Shown piece by piece: positions 1 through 5,521 of a stretch of DNA of 6,413 bases. Below the pieces are notes generated by a model. That model was not told where the DNA came from. It saw nothing but the letters and a program-made list of their open reading frames with translations, and did not search any database. The translations under genes and the position numbers were made by a program. Origin of the DNA: Candidatus Parcubacteria bacterium. Lineage in GTDB: Bacteria > Patescibacteriota > Minisyncoccia > JAHIHE01 > JAGLIN01. The stretch is from positions 1 to 6,413 of the forward strand of contig JAGLIN010000040.1 in NCBI GenBank assembly GCA_023142975.1, read 5' to 3'. The stretch's first letter is position 1. Each line of letters opens with the position of its first letter.

Positions 1-34
1 ATATAAGAAAAATTTTAATAATTAAAAAAATAAG

Positions 35-45
35 AAAGGGGGTGA
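35..45 (+). promoter_or_regulatory. Ribosome binding site of the first gene
   Basis: The purine block AAAGGGGGTGA lies 11 bases before the ATG at 57. It closely resembles the canonical AAGGAGGTGA complement of the 16S rRNA 3' end. An in-frame GTG at 42 is followed by a stop at 54-56, so it cannot be the start and the ATG at 57 is fixed. The promoter is not resolvable in the 34 bases before this site; it may lie outside the window. Confidence 0.7.
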
Positions 46-56
46 ATAAAAAATAA

Positions 57-731
57 ATGGAAAGTGAAATTGAAACAACAAGCTTTGATGAAAAAGGATG
101 GATTGAAAAAACAAAAAATTGGAGCTATGAAAACTGGCAAACAATATTAGTTATACTTATTGTATTGATTGTTGGAGTAAGCGCGTATAATTATAATCAG
201 CAAGGCAATTCTTCTAATGAAAACCAAGGACCTGCAGCCATAACAGATAATGATGAAACTGAGATTAATGGAGAAAGTAATATAGAACAAGAAGAAAACC
301 AAGAAGCAAGTCAAGAAGAAAATAATGAGAAAATAACAGAAACTGACATTGAAAATAAAGATCAGGCAAAAGCTGCTGAAGAGGATAATAAAATGGAGAA
401 AAATGAAGACGAGGAAGAAGATAATCCAGTAATTTCTAGTTCAACTGATTCTGGAAAAGTTTACATGGTTTACGCGAATCGCGGAGAGGGAATAACTCAT
501 TTAGCAAGACGAGCTTTAAACGAGTATCTGCAAGAAACTGAAGAAGAATTTAAATTAACTGGAGAACATAAAATTTATATAGAGGATTACCTTCAAAACA
601 AAACTGGATATGAAAGCATAGAAATAAATCATCAAGAAACTTTTTCAGAAAGTTTAATAAAAGAAGCGCTTTTAAACGCAAAACAGTTAACACCAGAATC
701 GTTAGATAATCTTAAAAAATATATAAAATAA
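57..731 (+). CDS. Single-pass membrane protein with acidic linker and LysM-like C-terminal domain
   Basis: The 224-residue product is of unknown function. Residues 1-26 are polar and probably cytoplasmic, and residues 27-44 form one hydrophobic segment (TILVILIVLIVGVSAY). Residues 50-127 are a low-complexity linker rich in Glu, Asn and Asp. Residues 134-224 look folded. That domain opens with VYANRGEGITHLARRAL (about 138-154), which has the spacing of a LysM start (hydrophobic-x-GEG-x-T-x-x-A-R-x-A), and continues with HKIYIEDYLQNKTG (171-184) and a helical, Lys-rich end. I recall similar proteins as conserved hypotheticals in Patescibacteria but cannot confirm this here. The topology places the C-terminal domain outside the membrane on a flexible spacer, which would suit peptidoglycan or surface binding; that role is inference. 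The start is supported by a strong Shine-Dalgarno sequence. The gene ends in TAA, 44 bases before a terminator, and appears monocistronic. Confidence 0.85.
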   Translation: MESEIETTSFDEKGWIEKTKNWSYENWQTILVILIVLIVGVSAYNYNQQGNSSNENQGPAAITDNDETEINGESNIEQEENQEASQEENNEKITETDIENKDQAKAAEEDNKMEKNEDEEEDNPVISSSTDSGKVYMVYANRGEGITHLARRALNEYLQETEEEFKLTGEHKIYIEDYLQNKTGYESIEINHQETFSESLIKEALLNAKQLTPESLDNLKKYIK

Positions 732-775
732 AAATTTATAACGCTCTAAATATATAAACGCTGTTTAAATAAAAT

Positions 776-804
776 AAAAACTTGGATAAATTATCCAAGT
801 TTTT
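776..804. terminator. Bidirectional intrinsic terminator between convergent genes
   Basis: AAAAACTTGGATAA and its reverse complement TTATCCAAGTTTTT flank a single central base, giving about 13 pairs with a 3-base loop. A T-rich run (TTTTATTTTTT) follows on the plus strand. The A-rich run before it (about 768-780) gives an equivalent T tract on the minus strand. It can therefore end the plus-strand membrane protein gene and the minus-strand transglycosylase transcript, which converge here. Confidence 0.85.
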
Positions 805-810
805 ATTTTT

Positions 811-905
811 TGTCATCCTGAGCTTGTCGAAGGGTGACAGACTCACTAAATTTATCATAGTTCGACCCTTCGGTAAACTCAGGATAAACTGAGCTCACTA
901 TGACA
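811..905. repeat. Composite palindromic repeat (two inverted copies)
   Basis: This 95-bp structure begins TGTCATCCTGAGCT and ends with the near reverse complement AGCTCACTATGACA (12 of 14 bases pair). Inside, the left unit (811-839) carries TCCTGAGCTTGTCGAAGGGT. The right unit (866-885) carries the inverted, diverged form, CCCTTCGGTAAACTCAGGAT. The left unit is also a small palindrome by itself (TGTCATCC with GGGTGACA). Its first 23 bases are identical to part of the cluster inside argS (5242-5264). It lies in the 3' untranslated space of the transglycosylase gene, next to the terminator. Repeats of this kind are dispersed in many bacterial genomes; no transposase is present, so any mobility would have to be supplied in trans. 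Confidence 0.8.
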
Positions 906-930
906 AATTTACCTATTTTATATCTTTAAC

Positions 931-2352
931 CTAATTAAGATCCTTTGAATATAAGTCCGTAAAAAGCATTACTCTATCCGCATATTTTATCGCAGCTGTT
1001 TTTTTGCGCCAAGCGCCCCCTCCTATGTATCTTCCAGCTGCCTCATATTCCGCATTAGGATCACCGCTTGTAACTCCTTTAATATCTGAAACCTTTACTG
1101 CCATAGTCACTAAAGCATCTGCCAAATTCCACGGATTAGGAGGATAACTCCCAGTAATAGCGCTCACTCTTCCTTCATACGCAACCCATGTTGATGGTAA
1201 AAATTGAGCAAAACCCATAGCACCACCGCATCCATAAGTAGGTTCTTTTGAAACTGTAACCGACATTGGATCTAAATTGAGCCTGTTCACAATAGAAAAA
1301 AATGCGTTTTTTTCTATTTCAGCTCTTTTTATATAATATGCTTCTCTTGATGGATAAATTTTTGATAATCTTAAATAACACCTATACAAATCATCTTCCC
1401 AATTTCCAGTTCCTTTAAGCGCTCCCCATCTTGTTTCTACTTGAAAAATTGCAAGAATAAATTCTTGTCTTACTCCAGTAACGGAACTTGCGTATTCAGA
1501 CGCGGATAAGGCATCGGTGAACTCTATTTTTTGTCCCAAACTTTGTAAATCATGCAATTGCGCTCTGAGCGATGGCAAAATATTTTTATTCTCTTCTAAT
1601 AATCGCTGAAACTTTTTTTCTTCTCCTTTTGTAATTTCTAAAAGTTCGTTCTTTTGTTTTTTTAAATCATCCAAAGAATTATTTTGATCAATTCTTATTT
1701 GAATCAATTCGTGTCGTTCCTCATTTTGTTCTTCAAGCTCTTCGTTCTGTAATTCAGCCTCTTTTTTTTCATTTCTAAGATTAACTATTGTTTCAAATAT
1801 TTCATCTTTCACGGATTCTACCGCATCAACTTCATTAAAAAAGTCAGCAATATTTTTTCTGGTTATTAGTATTTCCAGCATAGAATCTTCTTGTTCATAA
1901 GAGTAAAGAAGCTGGATAAAATCCTTCAGAAGAATTCTGTCTTTCTCAATTCTTATTTCGCTTTCGTTAATTTTCTTTTCAGTTTTTTCTATTTCAAGCT
2001 CTGCTTCTTCAGTTGTCAATTTTGTTTCCTTAACTTCTAATTCGTTTTTATAAATTCTGTTTTCATATATAGAAACCTCGCTTTTCAGCGTTCTTGTTTC
2101 TTTCTGTTTGGCTTTTATTTCTAAAACTTGCTTATCAACTTCGCTTTGCACTTGCCTAATTTCTTCTTTTAATTGATCAATCTTTTTTTCATTTTCTTCC
2201 ACATTAATTTCCTCATTATTACTTTCTGAAGACAATGCTAATTTTCCTAATGGCAGTATCGTAAACACAAAAAACAAAACAATCAAAAACAAACCGCTCA
2301 ACAAAATTGTCTTGCGGCTGTTTAAAAAAATATTGTTATATATTTCGCGCAT
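931..2352 (-). CDS. Membrane-anchored coiled-coil lytic transglycosylase (MltB-like domain)
   Basis: The 473-residue product is predicted to cleave the glycan strands of peptidoglycan outside the membrane. Residues 14-34 are a hydrophobic anchor or uncleaved signal. Residues 52-255 are a long Glu/Lys-rich coiled coil, broken near 145-180 by LLYSYEQEDSMLEILITRKN and the following IADFFNEVDAV; this resembles the LYxxGxxSYLEVLLxxxxFSDFLxRLDA break of PcsB/CwlO-type division hydrolases. Residues about 290-465 resemble the MltB/Slt35 fold: FQVETRWG with the likely catalytic Glu306, GAMGFAQFLPSTW (377-389), NPWNLADAL (406-414) and a terminal RYIGGGAW...YADRV motif. Cys325 and Cys375 could form a disulfide. 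The start lies 15 bases after the rplY stop with no clear Shine-Dalgarno sequence, so translation may be coupled. It is probably the last gene of the rplY transcript and ends in TAG. The catalytic assignment is good; a role in cell division is inference. Confidence 0.88.
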   Translation of the reverse strand: MREIYNNIFLNSRKTILLSGLFLIVLFFVFTILPLGKLALSSESNNEEINVEENEKKIDQLKEEIRQVQSEVDKQVLEIKAKQKETRTLKSEVSIYENRIYKNELEVKETKLTTEEAELEIEKTEKKINESEIRIEKDRILLKDFIQLLYSYEQEDSMLEILITRKNIADFFNEVDAVESVKDEIFETIVNLRNEKKEAELQNEELEEQNEERHELIQIRIDQNNSLDDLKKQKNELLEITKGEEKKFQRLLEENKNILPSLRAQLHDLQSLGQKIEFTDALSASEYASSVTGVRQEFILAIFQVETRWGALKGTGNWEDDLYRCYLRLSKIYPSREAYYIKRAEIEKNAFFSIVNRLNLDPMSVTVSKEPTYGCGGAMGFAQFLPSTWVAYEGRVSAITGSYPPNPWNLADALVTMAVKVSDIKGVTSGDPNAEYEAAGRYIGGGAWRKKTAAIKYADRVMLFTDLYSKDLN

Positions 2353-2367
2353 AAATAATTTAACAAT

Positions 2368-3090
2368 TTATTTTTTATCTTTCTTTTCTTCTTTTTTATT
2401 TCCTTCTTTAGCTTCTTCTTTCTTTTCTCCCTCTTCTTCGGAAGATTCGTCCTCGCCTTTCTTTTCTTTAGCGCTTTCTACTCCTTCAACGCTTGCCTCA
2501 ACCTTTTCATCAAGTTCTTCCATTTCCTTTTCAGTTCTTGGAGGAGCGACATTTACAATTGTTTCCTCCAAATCTGCCATAATTTCAATATTATCAGAAA
2601 TTTTTAAATCTTTGACTCTGATGATATTATCTATGTGCTCTAAAACAGAAAGATCAATTTCAATGTTATGAATAAGGTCTTTCGGCAAACATTTAACTTC
2701 AAGCGTGTCATGGTTTTTTACAAGAATTCCATTTTCATTTTTAACCGCTGGAGATTCTCCAATAAATTTAACGGAGACCTTGGTGGTCATTTTTTTGTCC
2801 ATTCTTACTTGATATAGATCAAAATGAATTATATCGTCGCTAACAGGATCAACTTGATAATTATTTATAATCACTTTCCCTATTTCTTTGTCATCAATTC
2901 TAAGATCAATTAAAGTGCTTTCTCCAGCTTTACTAAACACATCTTTAAAATCTTTTTTGTTAACTTTTAGCGGCGTATCTTTACTTTTTGGTCCATAGAC
3001 AATTCCAGGAATACAGCTTTCTTTTCTAAGCTTGTTTGTTTTTCTTCCCGTCAATTTTCTTGTTTGCGCGGATATTGTTAATACTTCCAT
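2368..3090 (-). CDS. rplY: Ribosomal protein bL25 (general stress protein Ctc type)
   Basis: This is a 240-residue long-form bL25, a large-subunit protein that binds 5S rRNA. Residues 1-92 match the L25 RNA-binding domain: RKLTGRKTNKLRKESCIPGIVYG (split 11-19 and 20-33) is the characteristic opening, and HFDLYQV (89-95) closes it. Residues 96-185 match the TL5/Ctc C-terminal domain and end in the usual ETIVNVAPPR. Residues 186-240 are an extra tail of alternating Glu and Lys runs ending KKEEKKDKK, probably disordered. The gene lies between the double-CxxC gene (72 bases upstream) and the transglycosylase gene (15 bases downstream), all on the minus strand and probably co-transcribed. There is no obvious Shine-Dalgarno sequence, and a long hairpin precedes the start. 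The family assignment is secure; the job of the tail is unknown. Confidence 0.95.
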   Translation of the reverse strand: MEVLTISAQTRKLTGRKTNKLRKESCIPGIVYGPKSKDTPLKVNKKDFKDVFSKAGESTLIDLRIDDKEIGKVIINNYQVDPVSDDIIHFDLYQVRMDKKMTTKVSVKFIGESPAVKNENGILVKNHDTLEVKCLPKDLIHNIEIDLSVLEHIDNIIRVKDLKISDNIEIMADLEETIVNVAPPRTEKEMEELDEKVEASVEGVESAKEKKGEDESSEEEGEKKEEAKEGNKKEEKKDKK

Positions 3091-3109
3091 GGTTATTATT
3101 TTAAGTTAT

Positions 3110-3173
3110 AAAGTAGATAATTAAATCAAAAGTATTTAAGCAATCAAAGAGATTTAATACGCTTATCTACTTT
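3110..3173 (-). promoter_or_regulatory. Long hairpin in the rplY leader
   Basis: AAAGTAGATAATTAAATC (3110-3127) pairs with GATTTAA (3151-3157) and TTATCTACTTT (3163-3173). This gives 18 base pairs interrupted only by the 5-base bulge 3158-3162, around a 23-base loop. In the transcript it covers the last codons and stop of the double-CxxC gene and ends about 19 bases before the rplY ATG. There is no U run after it, so it is not a standard terminator. A processing site, an mRNA stabiliser or a control element for bL25 synthesis are all possible. Confidence 0.55.
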
Positions 3174-3462
3174 CCAAAAACTTATGCATCTCCAAAACAT
3201 CGTCATATTCAACATAATTATTTTCCATATTTTTCAAATCATTTTCTGTAATATCAGTCATCATACTGACAGAAGTTATTCCCAGGGCTCCCGTCATAAT
3301 TACCATCATCACAGAGCTTTTGCATTTCCAACAATTAAGATGAATGGTTATTACTCCATCTTTTTTATCAACCATTTTTATATTTTTTTTGTCATATTTG
3401 AAATCACACATCGGGCAGTTTGTTATTATTTGCAAACTTGCCATTGAACTTGATTTTCCCAT
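3163..3462 (-). CDS. Small double-CxxC (zinc-ribbon-like) conserved hypothetical protein
   Basis: The 99-residue protein has no signal peptide or membrane segment, so it is probably cytoplasmic. Two CxxC knuckles, CPMC (Cys16, Cys19) and CWKC (Cys44, Cys47), are 24 residues apart, a typical zinc-ribbon arrangement. The middle, VMMVIMTGALGITSVSMMTD (51-70), is hydrophobic with a strand-turn-strand look. The end, ENDLKNMENNYVEYDDVLEMHKFLE, is split here as 73-84 and 85-97 and is probably helical. I recall proteins of this shape (CxxC, then HLxCxxC, then a GITS/TD motif, then DDVLxxH) as widespread Patescibacteria hypotheticals with no known function. It is the first gene after the tandem promoters and shares its transcript with rplY, which suggests a link to translation. 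An alternative ATG at codon 7 (3444) is possible; neither start has a strong Shine-Dalgarno sequence. Confidence 0.82.
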   Translation of the reverse strand: MGKSSSMASLQIITNCPMCDFKYDKKNIKMVDKKDGVITIHLNCWKCKSSVMMVIMTGALGITSVSMMTDITENDLKNMENNYVEYDDVLEMHKFLESR

Positions 3463-3512
3463 ATTTTTTATTTTTAACCTATTCTTATTTAAACAATTCT
3501 ATTATTTCTGTT

Positions 3513-3532
3513 ATTCCCGCAAGAGCGGAAAT
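3513..3532. repeat. Short palindromic repeat (ATTCCC-N8-GGAAAT type)
   Basis: ATTCCCGCAAGAGCGGAAAT forms a hairpin with CCGC/GCGG at its core, one C-A mismatch and further A-T pairs. With its flanks (GTTATTCCC...AATTCAG) it resembles the dispersed GTCATTCCCGC...GCGGGAATCCAG repeats seen in many bacteria, and the ATTCCC-N8-GGGAAT layout of the neisserial dRS3 repeat. It lies in the 5' leader of the double-CxxC/rplY operon. No U run follows it on the transcribed strand, so it is not a terminator. Confidence 0.5.
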
Positions 3533-3563
3533 TCAGTTTGTCTTAATAAATAGTTAAATAAAC

Positions 3564-3592
3564 ATCTTATTTTTTCCCAAAATTACTGTCAA
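3564..3592 (-). promoter_or_regulatory. Candidate promoter P2 of the CxxC-rplY-transglycosylase operon
   Basis: Read on the minus strand, a perfect TTGACA (3587-3592) is followed after 17 bases by TAAGAT (3564-3569, 4 of 6 matches to TATAAT). Transcription would start near 3557 and give a leader of about 95 bases before the ATG at 3462. The leader would contain the small palindrome at 3513-3532. Confidence 0.5.
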
Positions 3593-3600
3593 CATAGCTA

Positions 3601-3629
3601 ATATTAATACATAACAGAAATAATGTCAA
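3601..3629 (-). promoter_or_regulatory. Candidate promoter P1 of the CxxC-rplY-transglycosylase operon
   Basis: Read on the minus strand, a perfect TTGACA (3624-3629) is followed after exactly 17 bases by TAATAT (3601-3606, 4 of 6 matches to TATAAT). The -35 box starts 17 bases after the argS stop codon, and no terminator separates the two, so argS transcripts may read through. It is the upstream member of a tandem pair with its -35 box 37 bases from the next. Confidence 0.55.
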
Positions 3630-3646
3630 GACAAAATTTAAAGAGC

Positions 3647-5458
3647 TCACATTTTTTTTAATGTGTCTATTCCTAATAAATTTAATCCATTCTTTATTAT
3701 AATCGCGACTGATTTGGATAGATAAATTCTCGCTTTAGCAATATTTTTTTCTGATTTCAAAATTGGCGCGGAATTATAAAAATTGTTATATAGAGAAGCG
3801 AGTTCGTAAATATATAAAGCGATAAAATGAGGCGAGTTTTCGCGGGCGGCGTTCTCGACGGCTTCGGGAAATTTAATTAACTGTCTCATTATATCTTTTT
3901 CTGTCTTATCTACAAGCAAACCAAAATCTGGTTTATTTAAAATATTGATTCTGTTAAGTTTGTGAGTCTTTTTATATTTTTCGTTTAAAGAATTTATTCT
4001 CGCATAAGTGTATTGCAAGTATGGCGCGCTGTTTCCTTCGAAAGAGAGCATCTTGTCCCAATTAAACGAAACATCTGTCATTCTATTTTGAGACAAATCA
4101 TTATATTTAATCGCGCCCAGACCAACGATTTTGGCAATTTTTTTCTTTTCTTTTTTGCTCAATTTTGGATTTTTTTCTTCAACTGTTTTTTGGGAAAGCT
4201 TAATCGCTTTATTTAATAAATCATTAAGTTCAACCGTCTCTCCTTTCCTTGTGGAAAACTTCTTGCCTGTTTTCCCAAGAACCATTCCAAATTTAATGTG
4301 TTCTATCTTAATATTTTTGCTTAATCCAAATAATCTGGCAGATGCAAATAATTGTTGTAAATAAAATTCTTGTTCATTAGCGATAACATATAATATTTTG
4401 TCTGGCTTAAATTTTTCTTTTCTATATTTTATCGCTGCCAAATCAGTAGTCGCGTATAAATAAGCATCATCACTTTTTCTGATTAAAAGCGGCGCTAAAT
4501 TATATTCATCAAGATTTATTATAACAGCCCCCTCGCTTTTTATGGCAATTTTTTTATCAAATCCCTCTTTAACGACATTTTCCAACATATCATCATAAAA
4601 ACTTTCGCCTAAAGTATAGTCAAATTTAATATTTAATACTTTATAAATTTTCTTAAAATCTTTCAAACTCTCCTTAACTAAAAACTTCCAAATTTTTAAG
4701 TTTTCAATGTCTTTGTCTTGCAACCGCTTTGTTTCTTTTCTTGCCGCTTCTTCTAAATCTTTATCTTTCTCCGCTTCTTTGTGAAACCTAATATAAAGCT
4801 TTGTCATTTCTTTAATTGGATTTTTGTTAATTTCTTTTTTATTCCCCCAGTTTTTATAAGCGTAAATCAATTTTCCAAACTGTGTTCCCCAATCGCCAAG
4901 ATGATTATCGCCGATTACTTTATATCCTAAAAATTTATAGATATTATACAACGACTGTCCAATTATTGTTGATCGCAAATGTCCAATATGCATCGGCTTG
5001 GCAATATTCGGCGCGGAATAATCAATAACAACAGTTTTATCTTTTCCTATTTCAGAAGATCCAAATTTGCATTTTCTTTTCAAAATTTTACAAAGATTTT
5101 TTCTAAGAATTTGATCAGATATTTTGAAATTAATAAATCCCGGTTTTTCAACTGTCATTTCGCTAAACAAACTTTTATTTATGTCATCCTGATGGTTCGA
5201 CAGGCTCACCATGACATTATTGTTATCCTGAATTTGTTGCTTGTCATCCTGAGCTTGTCGAAGGATATTTTTAATTTCCTCCGCGATCTCCATCGGATCT
5301 TTATTTAATTTTCCAGCTAAAACCATCGCAACATTAGAAGCATAATCCCCAAAATCCTTATCCTGCGGCCACTCCACCACAAAATCAGGAATTTCAATAT
5401 CCCGATATAAATCCTTTACAGCTTTATTTATAATCTCTTTTATTTCTTTGTTTATCAT
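3647..5458 (-). CDS. argS: Arginyl-tRNA synthetase
   Basis: This is a 603-residue class Ia synthetase that charges tRNA-Arg with arginine using ATP in the cytoplasm. Residues 1-114 are the N-terminal ArgRS domain (FGDYASNVAM at 36-45, PGFINFKIS at 106-114). The catalytic domain follows, with SAPNIAKPMHIGHLRST (148-163; HIGH at 157-160), GDNHLGDWGTQFGKL (183-197), and KKFSTRKG (399-406) at the KMSKS position. The C-terminal anticodon-binding domain starts near APYLQYTYARI (478-488) and ends with the family-typical GLNLLGIDTLKKM. Residues 65-92 (from LRQAQDD to VSLSNHQDD) are not family sequence: they translate a palindromic repeat cluster inserted in frame into a loop of the N-terminal domain. 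All signature motifs are intact, so the enzyme is probably active. The start codon follows an extended -10 promoter directly and has no Shine-Dalgarno sequence. It ends in TGA. Confidence 0.97.
   Translation of the reverse strand: MINKEIKEIINKAVKDLYRDIEIPDFVVEWPQDKDFGDYASNVAMVLAGKLNKDPMEIAEEIKNILRQAQDDKQQIQDNNNVMVSLSNHQDDINKSLFSEMTVEKPGFINFKISDQILRKNLCKILKRKCKFGSSEIGKDKTVVIDYSAPNIAKPMHIGHLRSTIIGQSLYNIYKFLGYKVIGDNHLGDWGTQFGKLIYAYKNWGNKKEINKNPIKEMTKLYIRFHKEAEKDKDLEEAARKETKRLQDKDIENLKIWKFLVKESLKDFKKIYKVLNIKFDYTLGESFYDDMLENVVKEGFDKKIAIKSEGAVIINLDEYNLAPLLIRKSDDAYLYATTDLAAIKYRKEKFKPDKILYVIANEQEFYLQQLFASARLFGLSKNIKIEHIKFGMVLGKTGKKFSTRKGETVELNDLLNKAIKLSQKTVEEKNPKLSKKEKKKIAKIVGLGAIKYNDLSQNRMTDVSFNWDKMLSFEGNSAPYLQYTYARINSLNEKYKKTHKLNRINILNKPDFGLLVDKTEKDIMRQLIKFPEAVENAARENSPHFIALYIYELASLYNNFYNSAPILKSEKNIAKARIYLSKSVAIIIKNGLNLLGIDTLKKM
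5182..5266. repeat. Palindromic repeat cluster inserted in frame within argS
   Basis: Three related units lie in about 85 bp. The first, 5182-5216, opens TGTCATCCTGA and closes TCACCATGACA, forming a palindrome. The second, 5221-5239, TGTTATCCTGAATTTGTTG, is a degenerate copy (15 of 19 bases match the third). The third, 5242-5266, begins TGTCATCCTGAGCTTGTCG and is identical over 23 bases to the copy at 811-833. The cluster is open in the argS frame and encodes about residues 65-92. It resembles Rickettsia palindromic elements in behaviour (in-frame insertion into a housekeeping gene), not in sequence. Confidence 0.85.
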
Positions 5459-5464
5459 AATCTT

Positions 5465-5492
5465 ATAATAGCATATTTTTGAAATTTTTCAA
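5465..5492 (-). promoter_or_regulatory. Extended -10 promoter giving a probable leaderless argS mRNA
   Basis: On the minus strand TTGAAA (5487-5492) is followed after 16 bases by TATTAT (5465-5470, 5 of 6 matches), itself preceded by TGC as an extended -10. Only six bases (AAGATT) separate TATTAT from the ATG at 5458. Normal spacing would put +1 on the A of the ATG or within a base or two, so the message would have no leader. Confidence 0.6.
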
Positions 5493-5521
5493 AAAAAGAG
5501 AGTCATTAGATTTAATGACTC
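5493..5521 (-). terminator. Intrinsic terminator of the two-TM membrane protein gene
   Basis: On the minus strand AGTCATTA, a 4-base loop and TAATGACT (5501-5520), extended by one G-C pair (5500/5521), form a 9-bp stem followed by CTCTTTTTTT. The upstream gene's TGA stop (5522-5520) overlaps the base of the stem. The terminator separates that gene from argS, which fits argS having its own promoter immediately downstream. Confidence 0.75.

Larger units (their letters stand above)
3501..3624. repeat. 14-bp perfect inverted repeat enclosing the operon promoters
   Basis: ATTATTTCTGTTAT at 3501-3514 is repeated exactly as its reverse complement ATAACAGAAATAAT at 3611-3624, 96 bases apart. The right arm fills most of the -35/-10 spacer of the upstream promoter, and the left arm lies in the 5' leader just ahead of the small palindrome. 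It could be a paired operator or the ends of a 124-bp remnant element. No target duplication is seen at its borders. Confidence 0.6.

Noticed and set aside
2312..2671. Plus-strand 119-codon frame opposite rplY and the transglycosylase start
   Set aside because: It is a Ser/Phe-rich antisense image of the Glu/Lys-rich bL25 tail; the minus-strand gene has clear family motifs.
3091..3162. Separate promoter for rplY in the intergenic gap
   Set aside because: Only weak TTGATT and AT-rich boxes with poor spacing are found, overlapping the hairpin; co-transcription with the upstream gene is simpler.
3501..3540. Hairpin at 3513-3532 as an intrinsic terminator for argS or the CxxC operon
   Set aside because: No U run follows on either strand and it lies between the promoters and the first gene of the operon; a dispersed repeat explains it better.
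5182..5266. CRISPR-like repeat array in argS
   Set aside because: Units are unequal, directly adjacent or degenerate, lack regular spacers and are translated; no cas genes are nearby.
4979..5308. Plus-strand 109-codon frame opposite argS
   Set aside because: It is antisense to the argS catalytic and N-terminal domains, with no ribosome binding site or recognisable content.
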